A DNA stretch of 27,295 nucleotides from PMNU01 sp035480575 (GTDB taxonomy: Bacteria; Patescibacteriota; Saccharimonadia; Saccharimonadales; UBA4665): NCBI GenBank assembly GCA_035480575.1, contig DATIHR010000025.1:1-27295 (forward strand). Reading direction: 5' to 3'. Of the stretch, positions 14,341-21,604 are shown in pieces (positions within the stretch are counted from its first letter, which is position 1; each line of letters begins with the position of its first letter). The translations under genes were made by a program, and so were the position numbers. The notes beneath the pieces were generated by a model that saw nothing but the letters and a program-made list of their open reading frames with translations, made no database searches and was not told the origin of the DNA.

Positions 14341-15672
14341 ATGCTTGATAAACTTAAAAGTTCCATGCACGGTGTTGCCAGCAAGGTTGCTGCTAAAGCG
14401 GCCGAGGTAAACACTAAGGTGGCACAGAATGCCAAAAAGCAAGAAGAGGACCAATACGTAGTGGGCCTGGATATTGGTACCGAGTTTGTGAAGGCGCTTA
14501 TTGGCCGCGTTACTACCGACGGCCTTGAAGTTATTGGTGTTGGCCGTGCCCACCAAAGCCTGAGCGACATGCAGGCCGGCGCAATCGCCGATATTTCGGC
14601 AGTTGTACAAAACTGCGATAGCGCGCTGTCCCAGGCAGAGCAACAGGCTGGCGTCAGCGCCCGCACGGCTGTTATTGGCATTGCCGGCGAACTCGTTAAA
14701 GGCACGACAACCACCGTACGCGTGAGCCGCAAAAATGCCGACAAACCGCTGGATCTTGTTGAATTCGAGCGCATTATTAAGTTAGTACAAGAACGCGCCG
14801 AAGTCCGGGCCAAAAAGCAGCTTGCCTGGGAGCTAGGCGGCAAAGAGGTAGAGGTGCGGCTTGTTAATAGCGCCCTGGTGGGCATTGAGATTGACGGTTA
14901 CAAGGTCACGAGCCCTATTGGTTTCCAGGGTCGGGATGTCGTTGTGCAGCTGTATACCGCATTTGCGCCCCTTATACATATTGGGGCTTTAGAGCGTACG
15001 GCGCAGCAACTCGATTTAGACTTACTGGCGGTGGCTGCCGAGCCATTTGCGGTGGCTCGTTCGGTTATTGGTGATGACACGTCGGCTAGTATGAATGCCG
15101 TGCTTATGGATGTAGGTGGCGGTACAACCGACATTGCTGTTATTACCGATGGCGGGGTACAGGGTACAAAAATGTTCGGCATTGGTGGACGCGCCTATAC
15201 GCGCGCAATAGAGCGCGAGTTAAATGTAGAATTCACCCAGGCCGAAGCATTAAAGGTGGGTTTGTCTGAGCACAAAGTTCCCCAAAACAAGACTGCCGCT
15301 GTAGAGGGTGCGCTTAGTAAAACGTTAGACGTATGGATGAACGGCGTCGAGCTTGCCCTGAGCGAGTTCGATAAGCTCGATAACCTGCCACACAAGTTAC
15401 TGTTATGCGGCGGTGGCTCTAGCCTGGACTTGTTAATGCAAAAATTGCAGCACACCGATTGGTATGCCAACTTGCCCTTCACACGTAAACCCACGGTACA
15501 GCACATTCACCCCGATGAAGTAGTCGGTATTATTGACAAAACGGGCGACGTCATTGACCATACTTTCATAACCGCTATGGGTCTGCTGAGGGTTGGGCTC
15601 GATACACTACAGTTTTCAGTCGGTCAGAGTAATACGGTCAAAGAGAAAATCGATAGGATATTACGCACATGA
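14341..15672 (+). CDS. FtsA/PilM-family actin-like ATPase
   Basis: A 443-residue cytoplasmic protein of the actin-like fold. Phosphate 1 is GLDIGTEFVKALIG (about 43-56), phosphate 2 is LMDVGGGTTDIAV (about 257-269) and the adenosine loop is LLCGGGSSLDLL (about 357-368). An SHS2-type 1C insertion lies between the first two. The family polymerises on the inner membrane (FtsA at the division ring, PilM at pilus bases). An N-terminal Ala/Lys/Val-rich helix (1-38) precedes the fold and might be the membrane-binding amphipathic helix, which is C-terminal in standard FtsA; no such helix is obvious at the C-terminus here. The start at ATG 14341 is preferred to a TTG at 14335. It overlaps the next gene by ATGA, so the two products are probably partners. 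Confidence 0.8.
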   Translation: MLDKLKSSMHGVASKVAAKAAEVNTKVAQNAKKQEEDQYVVGLDIGTEFVKALIGRVTTDGLEVIGVGRAHQSLSDMQAGAIADISAVVQNCDSALSQAEQQAGVSARTAVIGIAGELVKGTTTTVRVSRKNADKPLDLVEFERIIKLVQERAEVRAKKQLAWELGGKEVEVRLVNSALVGIEIDGYKVTSPIGFQGRDVVVQLYTAFAPLIHIGALERTAQQLDLDLLAVAAEPFAVARSVIGDDTSASMNAVLMDVGGGTTDIAVITDGGVQGTKMFGIGGRAYTRAIERELNVEFTQAEALKVGLSEHKVPQNKTAAVEGALSKTLDVWMNGVELALSEFDKLDNLPHKLLLCGGGSSLDLLMQKLQHTDWYANLPFTRKPTVQHIHPDEVVGIIDKTGDVIDHTFITAMGLLRVGLDTLQFSVGQSNTVKEKIDRILRT

Positions 15673-17411
15673 GCAAAGCAGCAGGCACTAATGCCGGTAA
15701 AGATGTACTGTATATTGACGTAGACGACGAAATTACGGCCATCATCGATAAGGTGCGCGCGAGCAATCAAAAAATTGTCGCTTTGGTACTGCCAAAACGC
15801 GCATCAATGCTGCAGAGCATCGTTAATATGAAGCTGCTAAAGCGTAGCGCCGACGAATCTAAAAAGAAAATCGTCCTTATAACCTCCGAGCCAGGCTTAT
15901 TACCGCTGGCGGGCACTGTGGGCATGCACGTTGCGAAGACGTTGCAAACCCGCCCCGAAGTTCCTGAAGGGCCACCCAGCCGTAACGACGACACTGATGT
16001 TATAGAGGAAGCCGGCGAAATAGACAGTGCCGAACCCGACCCGCTCGATAAAAATCGCTCTGTCGGCGAACTTGCCGGCGCTACTGCCGTAGATAGCGAA
16101 CTTGACGATACTATAGAGCTTGATAACGAGCCGACTAGCTCCTCCGACAGTACATCGGGATCGGCCGGAGCTCCGGCTAAAAGTGCCAAGGAAAAGAAGA
16201 AACTAAAAATTCCGAATTTTAATAAATTCCGGCTCGCACTGGTCATCGCCGGTGCGGCTGTTATTCTCCTAATTGTCGGATCGGTCTTTGCCTTTAAAAT
16301 ACTTCCTAAGGCCAGCTTGACCATCAAAACCGACAGCCAGGCCGTAAGCAGCTCGGTGCCGCTCTCGTTTAAGACAGACCCTGGTACAGAGCTTAATGCC
16401 GAGAAGGGTGTTATTCCTGCGACAATTCAGCAGGTTCAGAAAACTCAGGAACAACAAGTGCCCGCTACTGGTCAACAAAACAACGGCCAAAAAGCGGCCG
16501 GTACCGTCAGGTTGGCACTGGGCGACTGTACGAAAGACGCTGTTACCGTGCCCGCCGGTACCGGCGTTACGTCTGGTGGCAAGACGTTCATTACACAAGA
16601 AGCAGCAATTATGCAAAGCGTTAAAGTAGGCGGTGTGTGTAAGAACGGCAGCTTTCCGGATGTATCAACCGATACCGTATCGGTTGCAGCCCTTTCCGCT
16701 GGCAGCTCGTATAATGTCGGTCCTGGAAGCTTTACGGTAGCGGGGTATTCTAACGTGTCTGGCTCGTCATCGGCCGCTATGACTGGCGGTACCGACGATA
16801 TTATCAAAATTGTGACCCAGGCGGATATTGACGCAGCCAAGCAAAAAATTGGCGGTCAAGACACCGAACAGCTACACAATGATCTTAAAAATGGGCTTAT
16901 TACCAAAGGCCTCTATGCGGTAGATCAAACGTTTAAAGCTAACGAAGCTGATACCAAACTAAGCGCTAACCCAGGCGACAAGGCGGATACCGTTACGGTT
17001 ACGCAGGCCGTTACGTACGTTATGATGGGTGTTGACCGCGATGATTTGCAAAAAGTTATCGCAAACGCGGCGGCAGATAAAATAAACACCAAGAAGCAAA
17101 AGATTTTAGACTATGGTATTGAGGGTGCACAGTTTGAGGTTCAAAATCAGGACGCAAGCAGCGCTACAGTAACCATTACCACCACAGTTGTTGCGGGACC
17201 AGAGTTGGATAAAGAGGCAATTAAAAAACAAGTAGCGGGCAAGAAAGCGAGCACAGCCACTGCTACTCTAAAGAGCAGCCCTGGTGTCACCGACGTTACG
17301 GTAGACTACAGCCCCTTCTGGGTTAGCTCTATACCAAACGACACTAAAAAAATAACCGTCACCATAGAAAAACCCACCGTACAAAAAACCAATGACAGCA
17401 ACAACCCCTAG
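15669..17411 (+). CDS. Single-pass membrane protein with baseplate-J-like extracellular part
   Basis: A 580-residue protein. The cytoplasmic N-terminal domain (about 11-95) has alternating strands and helices with DVDDEITAIIDKVR and IVALVLPKRA, a pattern I recall from CPR proteins annotated as baseplate J/gp47 family. An acidic Ser-rich linker (100-172), a basic patch (173-187) and one transmembrane helix (188-209) follow. The rest (about 215-575) is extracytoplasmic beta-rich sequence. Internal repeats of T-V-T and V-P-A-G-T-G-V resemble the baseplate J fold. It overlaps the ftsA-like stop by ATGA, so it is probably the membrane partner of that ATPase in a cell-envelope machine. The name by family is moderate; the topology is clear. 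Confidence 0.68.
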   Translation: MSKAAGTNAGKDVLYIDVDDEITAIIDKVRASNQKIVALVLPKRASMLQSIVNMKLLKRSADESKKKIVLITSEPGLLPLAGTVGMHVAKTLQTRPEVPEGPPSRNDDTDVIEEAGEIDSAEPDPLDKNRSVGELAGATAVDSELDDTIELDNEPTSSSDSTSGSAGAPAKSAKEKKKLKIPNFNKFRLALVIAGAAVILLIVGSVFAFKILPKASLTIKTDSQAVSSSVPLSFKTDPGTELNAEKGVIPATIQQVQKTQEQQVPATGQQNNGQKAAGTVRLALGDCTKDAVTVPAGTGVTSGGKTFITQEAAIMQSVKVGGVCKNGSFPDVSTDTVSVAALSAGSSYNVGPGSFTVAGYSNVSGSSSAAMTGGTDDIIKIVTQADIDAAKQKIGGQDTEQLHNDLKNGLITKGLYAVDQTFKANEADTKLSANPGDKADTVTVTQAVTYVMMGVDRDDLQKVIANAAADKINTKKQKILDYGIEGAQFEVQNQDASSATVTITTTVVAGPELDKEAIKKQVAGKKASTATATLKSSPGVTDVTVDYSPFWVSSIPNDTKKITVTIEKPTVQKTNDSNNP

Positions 17412-17817
17412 CACTGTTTTAGCCTTTGATGTGGGGGAGCGACGTATTGGCGTCGCAGTCGCAAATGGCGTGGCACGCATTGCGGCACCGCTTACGACGC
17501 TTGCGAACGAGGGTGATATTGCTGCGACCATTGCACAGCTCGTACATGACCAGCAAGCGAGTGCCCTTGTACTTGGTTTACCTCGTGGACTCGACGGGCA
17601 AGAGACTGCTCAAACACGCCTAATACGGCAGTTTGGCGAACACATTCGCGGTGTGGTTGGTGTACCATTATATTGGCAGGACGAAGCGGTAACCTCGGCA
17701 CAGGCCGAGGCCGAGCTAAAGCACAGGGGAAAACCCTATGTCAAGGCCGATATAGACGCGCTGAGTGCTACCTATATACTTGAAGATTACTTACGAGATA
17801 ACCCGGGGGAGTTTTAA
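17392..17817 (+). CDS. ruvX: Putative pre-16S rRNA nuclease / Holliday junction resolvase-like YqgF
   Basis: A 141-residue RNase H-fold protein. The first acidic residue is in LAFDVGERRIGVAVANG (D13), the central motif is LVLGLPRGLDGQ and the C-terminal acidic motif is DALSATYILEDYL. In E. coli the family matures the 5' end of 16S rRNA. The length is typical. It overlaps the preceding gene by 20 bases in another frame, consistent with translational coupling. RuvX next to MltG is a common arrangement in bacteria, which supports both calls. Confidence 0.93.
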   Translation: MTATTPSTVLAFDVGERRIGVAVANGVARIAAPLTTLANEGDIAATIAQLVHDQQASALVLGLPRGLDGQETAQTRLIRQFGEHIRGVVGVPLYWQDEAVTSAQAEAELKHRGKPYVKADIDALSATYILEDYLRDNPGEF

Positions 17818-17819
17818 CC

Positions 17820-18821
17820 ATGCGATACACTGCCCAGCCCGAGAAACGATCACTGCCAAAGCGGCTTTTTGTTGGTTTGGCAGTGCTTGCCGTACTCATT
17901 GTGGGTGCAACAGCTGTGGTACGCCATGTGTATTTTCAAAATCTTAAGCCGGTTACCACAGAAAACCAGGCAGCGGACCTTGTGACCATTAAGAAAGGGT
18001 CTACTGTCGACGAAATTGCTGCACAGCTAGAGCAGGCGGGTATCATCCGCAGTGCGTGGGCTTTTAAGTTGTATGTGGGTAGTAAGAACGTACGCGACAG
18101 TCTGCAGGCCGGCACGTACTCGCTTAGTGCCAGCCAAAGCGTTGCCCAAATTGTAGCCCAGCTAACGCACGGAAAAGTGGCGACCAATTTGGTAACCATT
18201 ATCCCGGGCCAGAAAATATCGCAAATTAGAACCACGTTGCTTAACTACGGTTTTGGTAAGGCAGATGTAGACGAAGCCTTAAACCCTGCAGCCTACGCCG
18301 GTAACCCCGCACTCGTAGACAAGCCGGCAGGGGCTGGCCTAGACGGTTACGTTTATCCGGAATCGTATCAAAAAGATTCCAGTACAACCGCCAAGCAAAT
18401 TATTAGCGAAGCCCTGGCACAGATGAACACGCAATTAACGCCAGATTTGCGGGAAGCGTTCGCTAAGCAGGGCATTAGCACTTACGAGGCAATTACGTTA
18501 GCGTCGGTTATTGAGCGTGAAGTACCTGACCATACCGACCGTAAGCAGGCCGCACAGGTATTCTTAAAACGGCTGCGTACAGCTATGCCACTCCAGTCTG
18601 ATGCTACAAAACCCGAGTTCGATAGCTATGCCAACCTGGGCTTACCGCCCGTGCCCATAAGCAACGTAACGGCCGGGTCGCTGGATGCCGTCGCGCACCC
18701 CGCCGATACCGACTGGCTCTACTTTGTAAGCGGCGACGACGGTATAACGCGGTTTAGTAAAACAATCGAAGAGCACGAAGCGAACGTCAAACAGTACTGC
18801 CACAAACTCTGCGGTCAATAA
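17820..18821 (+). CDS. mltG: Endolytic murein transglycosylase MltG
   Basis: A 333-residue membrane-anchored enzyme that cuts nascent peptidoglycan glycan strands. It has a short cytoplasmic tail, one transmembrane helix (about 16-36), a LysM-like domain (about 50-120, VTIKKGSTVDEIAAQLEQAGII) and the YceG catalytic domain. The catalytic glutamate is E232 in L-A-S-V-I-E-R-E, preceded by LDGYVYPESY. L-Q-S-D-A-T and L-G-L-P-P-V-P-I-S-N are close to the family's usual LQSDPT and GLPPGPISN. GGGGGAG (17805-17811) is a strong Shine-Dalgarno 8 bases before the ATG. It lies 2 bases after ruvX, in the operon with the ftsA-like gene. Confidence 0.95.
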   Translation: MRYTAQPEKRSLPKRLFVGLAVLAVLIVGATAVVRHVYFQNLKPVTTENQAADLVTIKKGSTVDEIAAQLEQAGIIRSAWAFKLYVGSKNVRDSLQAGTYSLSASQSVAQIVAQLTHGKVATNLVTIIPGQKISQIRTTLLNYGFGKADVDEALNPAAYAGNPALVDKPAGAGLDGYVYPESYQKDSSTTAKQIISEALAQMNTQLTPDLREAFAKQGISTYEAITLASVIEREVPDHTDRKQAAQVFLKRLRTAMPLQSDATKPEFDSYANLGLPPVPISNVTAGSLDAVAHPADTDWLYFVSGDDGITRFSKTIEEHEANVKQYCHKLCGQ

Positions 18822-18831
18822 CGGGTTAGGC

Positions 18832-19785
18832 ATGTCTGAACAATTGTGCTTCAATGCCGGCATATGCGCTTTTGGTAGCCCCGGTGCCCCGGAGTGCGGC
18901 ACGGAAGACAGGCATTTTTTGCCCTTGCCAACTGCCGAAGAACTGTGCCCTAATGCATTGGCCCAGCGGGTAGAGTATGAACGCAGCAACCCCTATGATT
19001 TACCACAACCCGTACGTGACACACGACATGCCTGGGCGCTTACGGAGCATGCGCGCGCTTTACCATGTGGGGACCCACTGGCCGAAGACTGTTTTGACGA
19101 TGCTCGTCTTCTCGTTAACAGGGCAGTTGACGGTGCCGCCGCAACGGGGGCGAACGGCGATCGAACTATAAACGCTACACAATACGTAGAGGCAACATTA
19201 CTTGACGCGTACCTGCCGGCATTTCATGCTATGCATGCCAGTAAGCGTTTGGGTCCAGAGCGCTCTAATCTAAGGCGCGCACGCATCGCCAATCTAATAG
19301 ACGTTGTGAATGGAGCCGACTATAACGAAAACGTGCGTAGAGGTAAACGCATTAAAGTGGGGCTCCATTTATTACTAGGTCGTTCGCCGCTGACTATTTT
19401 TCCTTCGTCACCCCGCGAGGGGCAGAACCGACTTGACCCAACAAATAACCACGACGTATGGGCGTTGGAAGCCGGCAACAAGGTTCCAATAAAAATGCGT
19501 GGCCTATCCAGACATACGAGAGAATACAGCCCCAAGGTGCTTTTTTTGGGTGCAAAAGCTTTGGTATGTACCAGCTACAGGCGAGCATACTGGACAGAAG
19601 TCCCGACGGGCACGGAGGCAGTTGATACTGTCATACACTTGCTGCATCAGGAAGCGCTTGGCAAGCAGCTGGGGTCGCGAGAGAAACGTTGGCTCGACGC
19701 CATGACCAATGCCGTCGTACAACAAGTGCATGCATTCGCGGCGGCACGGCAGGCTTTGGGTGTAGTCGAGCGCTCTGCCTATTGA
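18832..19785 (+). CDS. Hypothetical protein at the end of the ftsA-like/mltG operon
   Basis: A 317-residue protein without signal peptide or membrane helix. The first 40 residues hold four Cys (C6, C12, C22, C39) with G-I-C-A-F-G-S-P-G-A-P-E-C-G, which could bind a metal, followed by further Cys near 79 and 87. The rest is mainly helical and basic, with a Trp-containing end. I do not recognise a family. It starts 10 bases after mltG, so it is likely to be co-expressed with envelope genes, but that does not establish its role. Confidence 0.6.
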   Translation: MSEQLCFNAGICAFGSPGAPECGTEDRHFLPLPTAEELCPNALAQRVEYERSNPYDLPQPVRDTRHAWALTEHARALPCGDPLAEDCFDDARLLVNRAVDGAAATGANGDRTINATQYVEATLLDAYLPAFHAMHASKRLGPERSNLRRARIANLIDVVNGADYNENVRRGKRIKVGLHLLLGRSPLTIFPSSPREGQNRLDPTNNHDVWALEAGNKVPIKMRGLSRHTREYSPKVLFLGAKALVCTSYRRAYWTEVPTGTEAVDTVIHLLHQEALGKQLGSREKRWLDAMTNAVVQQVHAFAAARQALGVVERSAY

Positions 19786-19808
19786 TTAGCCTTAAAAAAT
19801 GCTATAAT
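19782..19808 (+). promoter_or_regulatory. Promoter of the LysM-CHAP gene
   Basis: Extended -10 TGCTATAAT lies at 19800-19808, with TTGATT (19782-19787) at a short 15-base spacing as a possible -35. The leader that follows (to about 19874) contains GTAGC / GCTAC and GGGG / CCCC pairing options and a hairpin over the Shine-Dalgarno. Confidence 0.65.
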
Positions 19809-19852
19809 TACCGAGTAGCAGGATGGGGCTACCCCTGTTAAATAGATAATTT

Positions 19853-19870
19853 TTTCTCTGTTTGGAGAAG
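19853..19870 (+). promoter_or_regulatory. Hairpin covering the Shine-Dalgarno of the LysM-CHAP gene
   Basis: TTTCTC (19853-19858) can pair with GAGAAG (19865-19870) around a 6-base loop, with one G-U pair. This would mask the GGAGAA ribosome binding site (19864-19869). The Shine-Dalgarno points at an ATT codon at 19875, in frame with the gene, rather than at GTG 19920 or ATG 19935. Confidence 0.4.
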
Positions 19871-19919
19871 CCATATTAGTAACGAAAATACTCAAAGTGT
19901 AACGGCACGCGCGCATGGC

Positions 19920-21017
19920 GTGCGGTCTGGTTTTATGGGTCGTGCTCTAACGCGGTTGGGCGGGCGATTGGCTCGTAGCCGCCGATTAGTGCGTACGAGC
20001 ATTGTCGTGCTGAATATTGCCATACTGGCGGTAATTGGCGTGCTGGCTATGCGCGGTACGCAAACGGGGCTGCCGCTGGGTCGCCAGGCAGCTATTGCCG
20101 GCAGCGTGTCCGATTCGGCAACCGAGCCGCTCGACCAGTTGTCTTCGGCGGATATTGCCGCTAATGCGGCCATTGCGGCCCGTTTGGCCGAAACGACATC
20201 GGTTGTAAACCTTGCGGATAGCGCCCGGGCTGACCTTAATATTGCCCCTGCCGACAAAACAGTTGTTACAAAGGTGCAAGCCATAGCAACACCGCTTAAA
20301 AGCAAGGACGATATAAAAGCGTACACGGTCGTAACTGGCGACACGGTCGCTTCTATTGCGGCTAAGTTTGGCGTTACCTCCGACAGTATTATGTGGTCGA
20401 ACAACCTTACTGGTAACGCGGTAAATGCAGGCGTTACGCTGTACATCCCGCCCCAAAACGGCATTGTATACACGGTTAAGGCGGGCGATACCGTAGATAG
20501 CCTGGCTACTAAATATCGTGCCAACAAAGACCAGCTTATTGCCTATAACGATGTCGAGTTAACTGGCATTAAGGTTGGCGAGCGTATTTTGATCCCAAAC
20601 GGCCAGCAACCTGCTCCGGCCATATATGTCTCGCGTGCGTTAGTGGCCGTGTATGGCTTTAACGGTTACGACTACGGTTGGTGTACCTGGTATGCTGCTG
20701 AACGCCGTTCCCAAATGGGGCACCCGGTGCCAACTGGCCTTGGTAATGCCAACACGTGGGTGGCGATTGCTGCCAGCATGGGCCTGCCGACTGGTTCAAC
20801 GCCGCAAGTAGGGGCTGTTGCCATGAAACACTTGCGCGCGCCGGGGCATGTTGCGGTCGTAGAGGTGGTTACGGCCGATGGCGGATTCTGGATTAGCGAA
20901 ATGAACTCGTACGGTCAAAAATCTATGACCGACCCGACCCCCGTCGGCGGCTGGGGTGTCGTCGACTGGAAGTATATTCCACCCGACCAAGTCAGTACCT
21001 ACAGTTTTATTTATTAG
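19920..21017 (+). CDS. LysM-CHAP peptidoglycan hydrolase
   Basis: A 365-residue protein from GTG 19920. An Arg-rich N-terminus and a hydrophobic anchor (about 26-46) come first, then a linker, two LysM peptidoglycan-binding domains (about 133-177 and 182-226) and a CHAP amidase/endopeptidase domain (about 240-360). The catalytic Cys is C255 in Y-G-W-C-T-W-Y, His is H310 in A-P-G-H-V-A-V-V-E, and E327/N329 lie in I-S-E-M-N-S-Y-G. It probably cleaves peptide cross-links outside the cell, perhaps for division or for attacking a host wall. The start is uncertain: the frame is open to 19842, and the only good Shine-Dalgarno (GGAGAA) is ideally placed for an ATT at 19875, giving a 380-residue product. 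ATG 19935 is another option. Its stop overlaps the convergent neighbour's stop by 4 bases. Confidence 0.92.
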   Translation: MRSGFMGRALTRLGGRLARSRRLVRTSIVVLNIAILAVIGVLAMRGTQTGLPLGRQAAIAGSVSDSATEPLDQLSSADIAANAAIAARLAETTSVVNLADSARADLNIAPADKTVVTKVQAIATPLKSKDDIKAYTVVTGDTVASIAAKFGVTSDSIMWSNNLTGNAVNAGVTLYIPPQNGIVYTVKAGDTVDSLATKYRANKDQLIAYNDVELTGIKVGERILIPNGQQPAPAIYVSRALVAVYGFNGYDYGWCTWYAAERRSQMGHPVPTGLGNANTWVAIAASMGLPTGSTPQVGAVAMKHLRAPGHVAVVEVVTADGGFWISEMNSYGQKSMTDPTPVGGWGVVDWKYIPPDQVSTYSFIY

Positions 21018-21511
21018 GCGTTTTTTGTCTCTGGCGGGAAGGCGACTGTTACGTAGGGTAGCCAGCGGCCGTTGGGCAGAGATGACAAGCCCAGCTCGTC
21101 GAGCGTGTCGCGCCGTTTGAATAGATGCTCGTCGGGTCCAAGTGGGGGGATTTGAGCAAGATCATTGGGCCATTCGTGGTAGTCCAGCCCAAGTTGACCA
21201 TGAGTTAAAGTTATAGTTACGTCTGTGCTGGTGATTGTTTCGACGCATCCGCGCCATAATGGCATACAAAATGCCCCTTCGCCTTCGGCAGTCCAAGCCT
21301 TTCTTGCCGAGGCAACCTGTTGCCGTGGCGTTTTATCTTGGTATTGTGCTCGTGCAAATGCATAGTATGCGCGAACAGCCCGCATCCACGTTGGTAAACC
21401 CGGCATATACGCGAGCCGGGCTATATCCTGGCCGATATACAGATCAGAAGGCGTATGTAATTGGTTGGGGTTGTCGATTTCTAATTGCCTGCGCAGACGT
21501 TTCATTGGCAT
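21014..21511 (-). CDS. Hypothetical protein
   Basis: A 165-residue soluble protein rich in Arg, Pro and Trp, with no recognised motif. Two Cys flank P-L-W-R-G in the middle (CMPLWRGC), and the sequence ends T-V-A-F-P-P-E-T-K-N-A. A TATGAT box lies 5 bases before ATG 21511 on the minus strand, which suggests a leaderless start; ATG 21505 is an alternative. It is convergent and overlapping (4 bases) with the LysM-CHAP gene and divergent from the sigma factor gene. No function is proposed. Confidence 0.6.
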   Translation of the reverse strand: MPMKRLRRQLEIDNPNQLHTPSDLYIGQDIARLAYMPGLPTWMRAVRAYYAFARAQYQDKTPRQQVASARKAWTAEGEGAFCMPLWRGCVETITSTDVTITLTHGQLGLDYHEWPNDLAQIPPLGPDEHLFKRRDTLDELGLSSLPNGRWLPYVTVAFPPETKNA

Positions 21512-21604
21512 ACTGTATCATAGCCTTTCGCTGCGGCGGCAACTACTACATGGAGCCTCTTTAGTCTTGCGCATACGGCTATTATTTGACACCATGTATA
21601 GCTA

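Noticed and set aside
21586..21591. TTGACA just upstream of the sigma factor gene
   Set aside because: The perfect -35 hexamer is only 14 bases from the ATG, and the nearest -10-like box (21597) is five bases away, so spacing excludes a working promoter of this pair.
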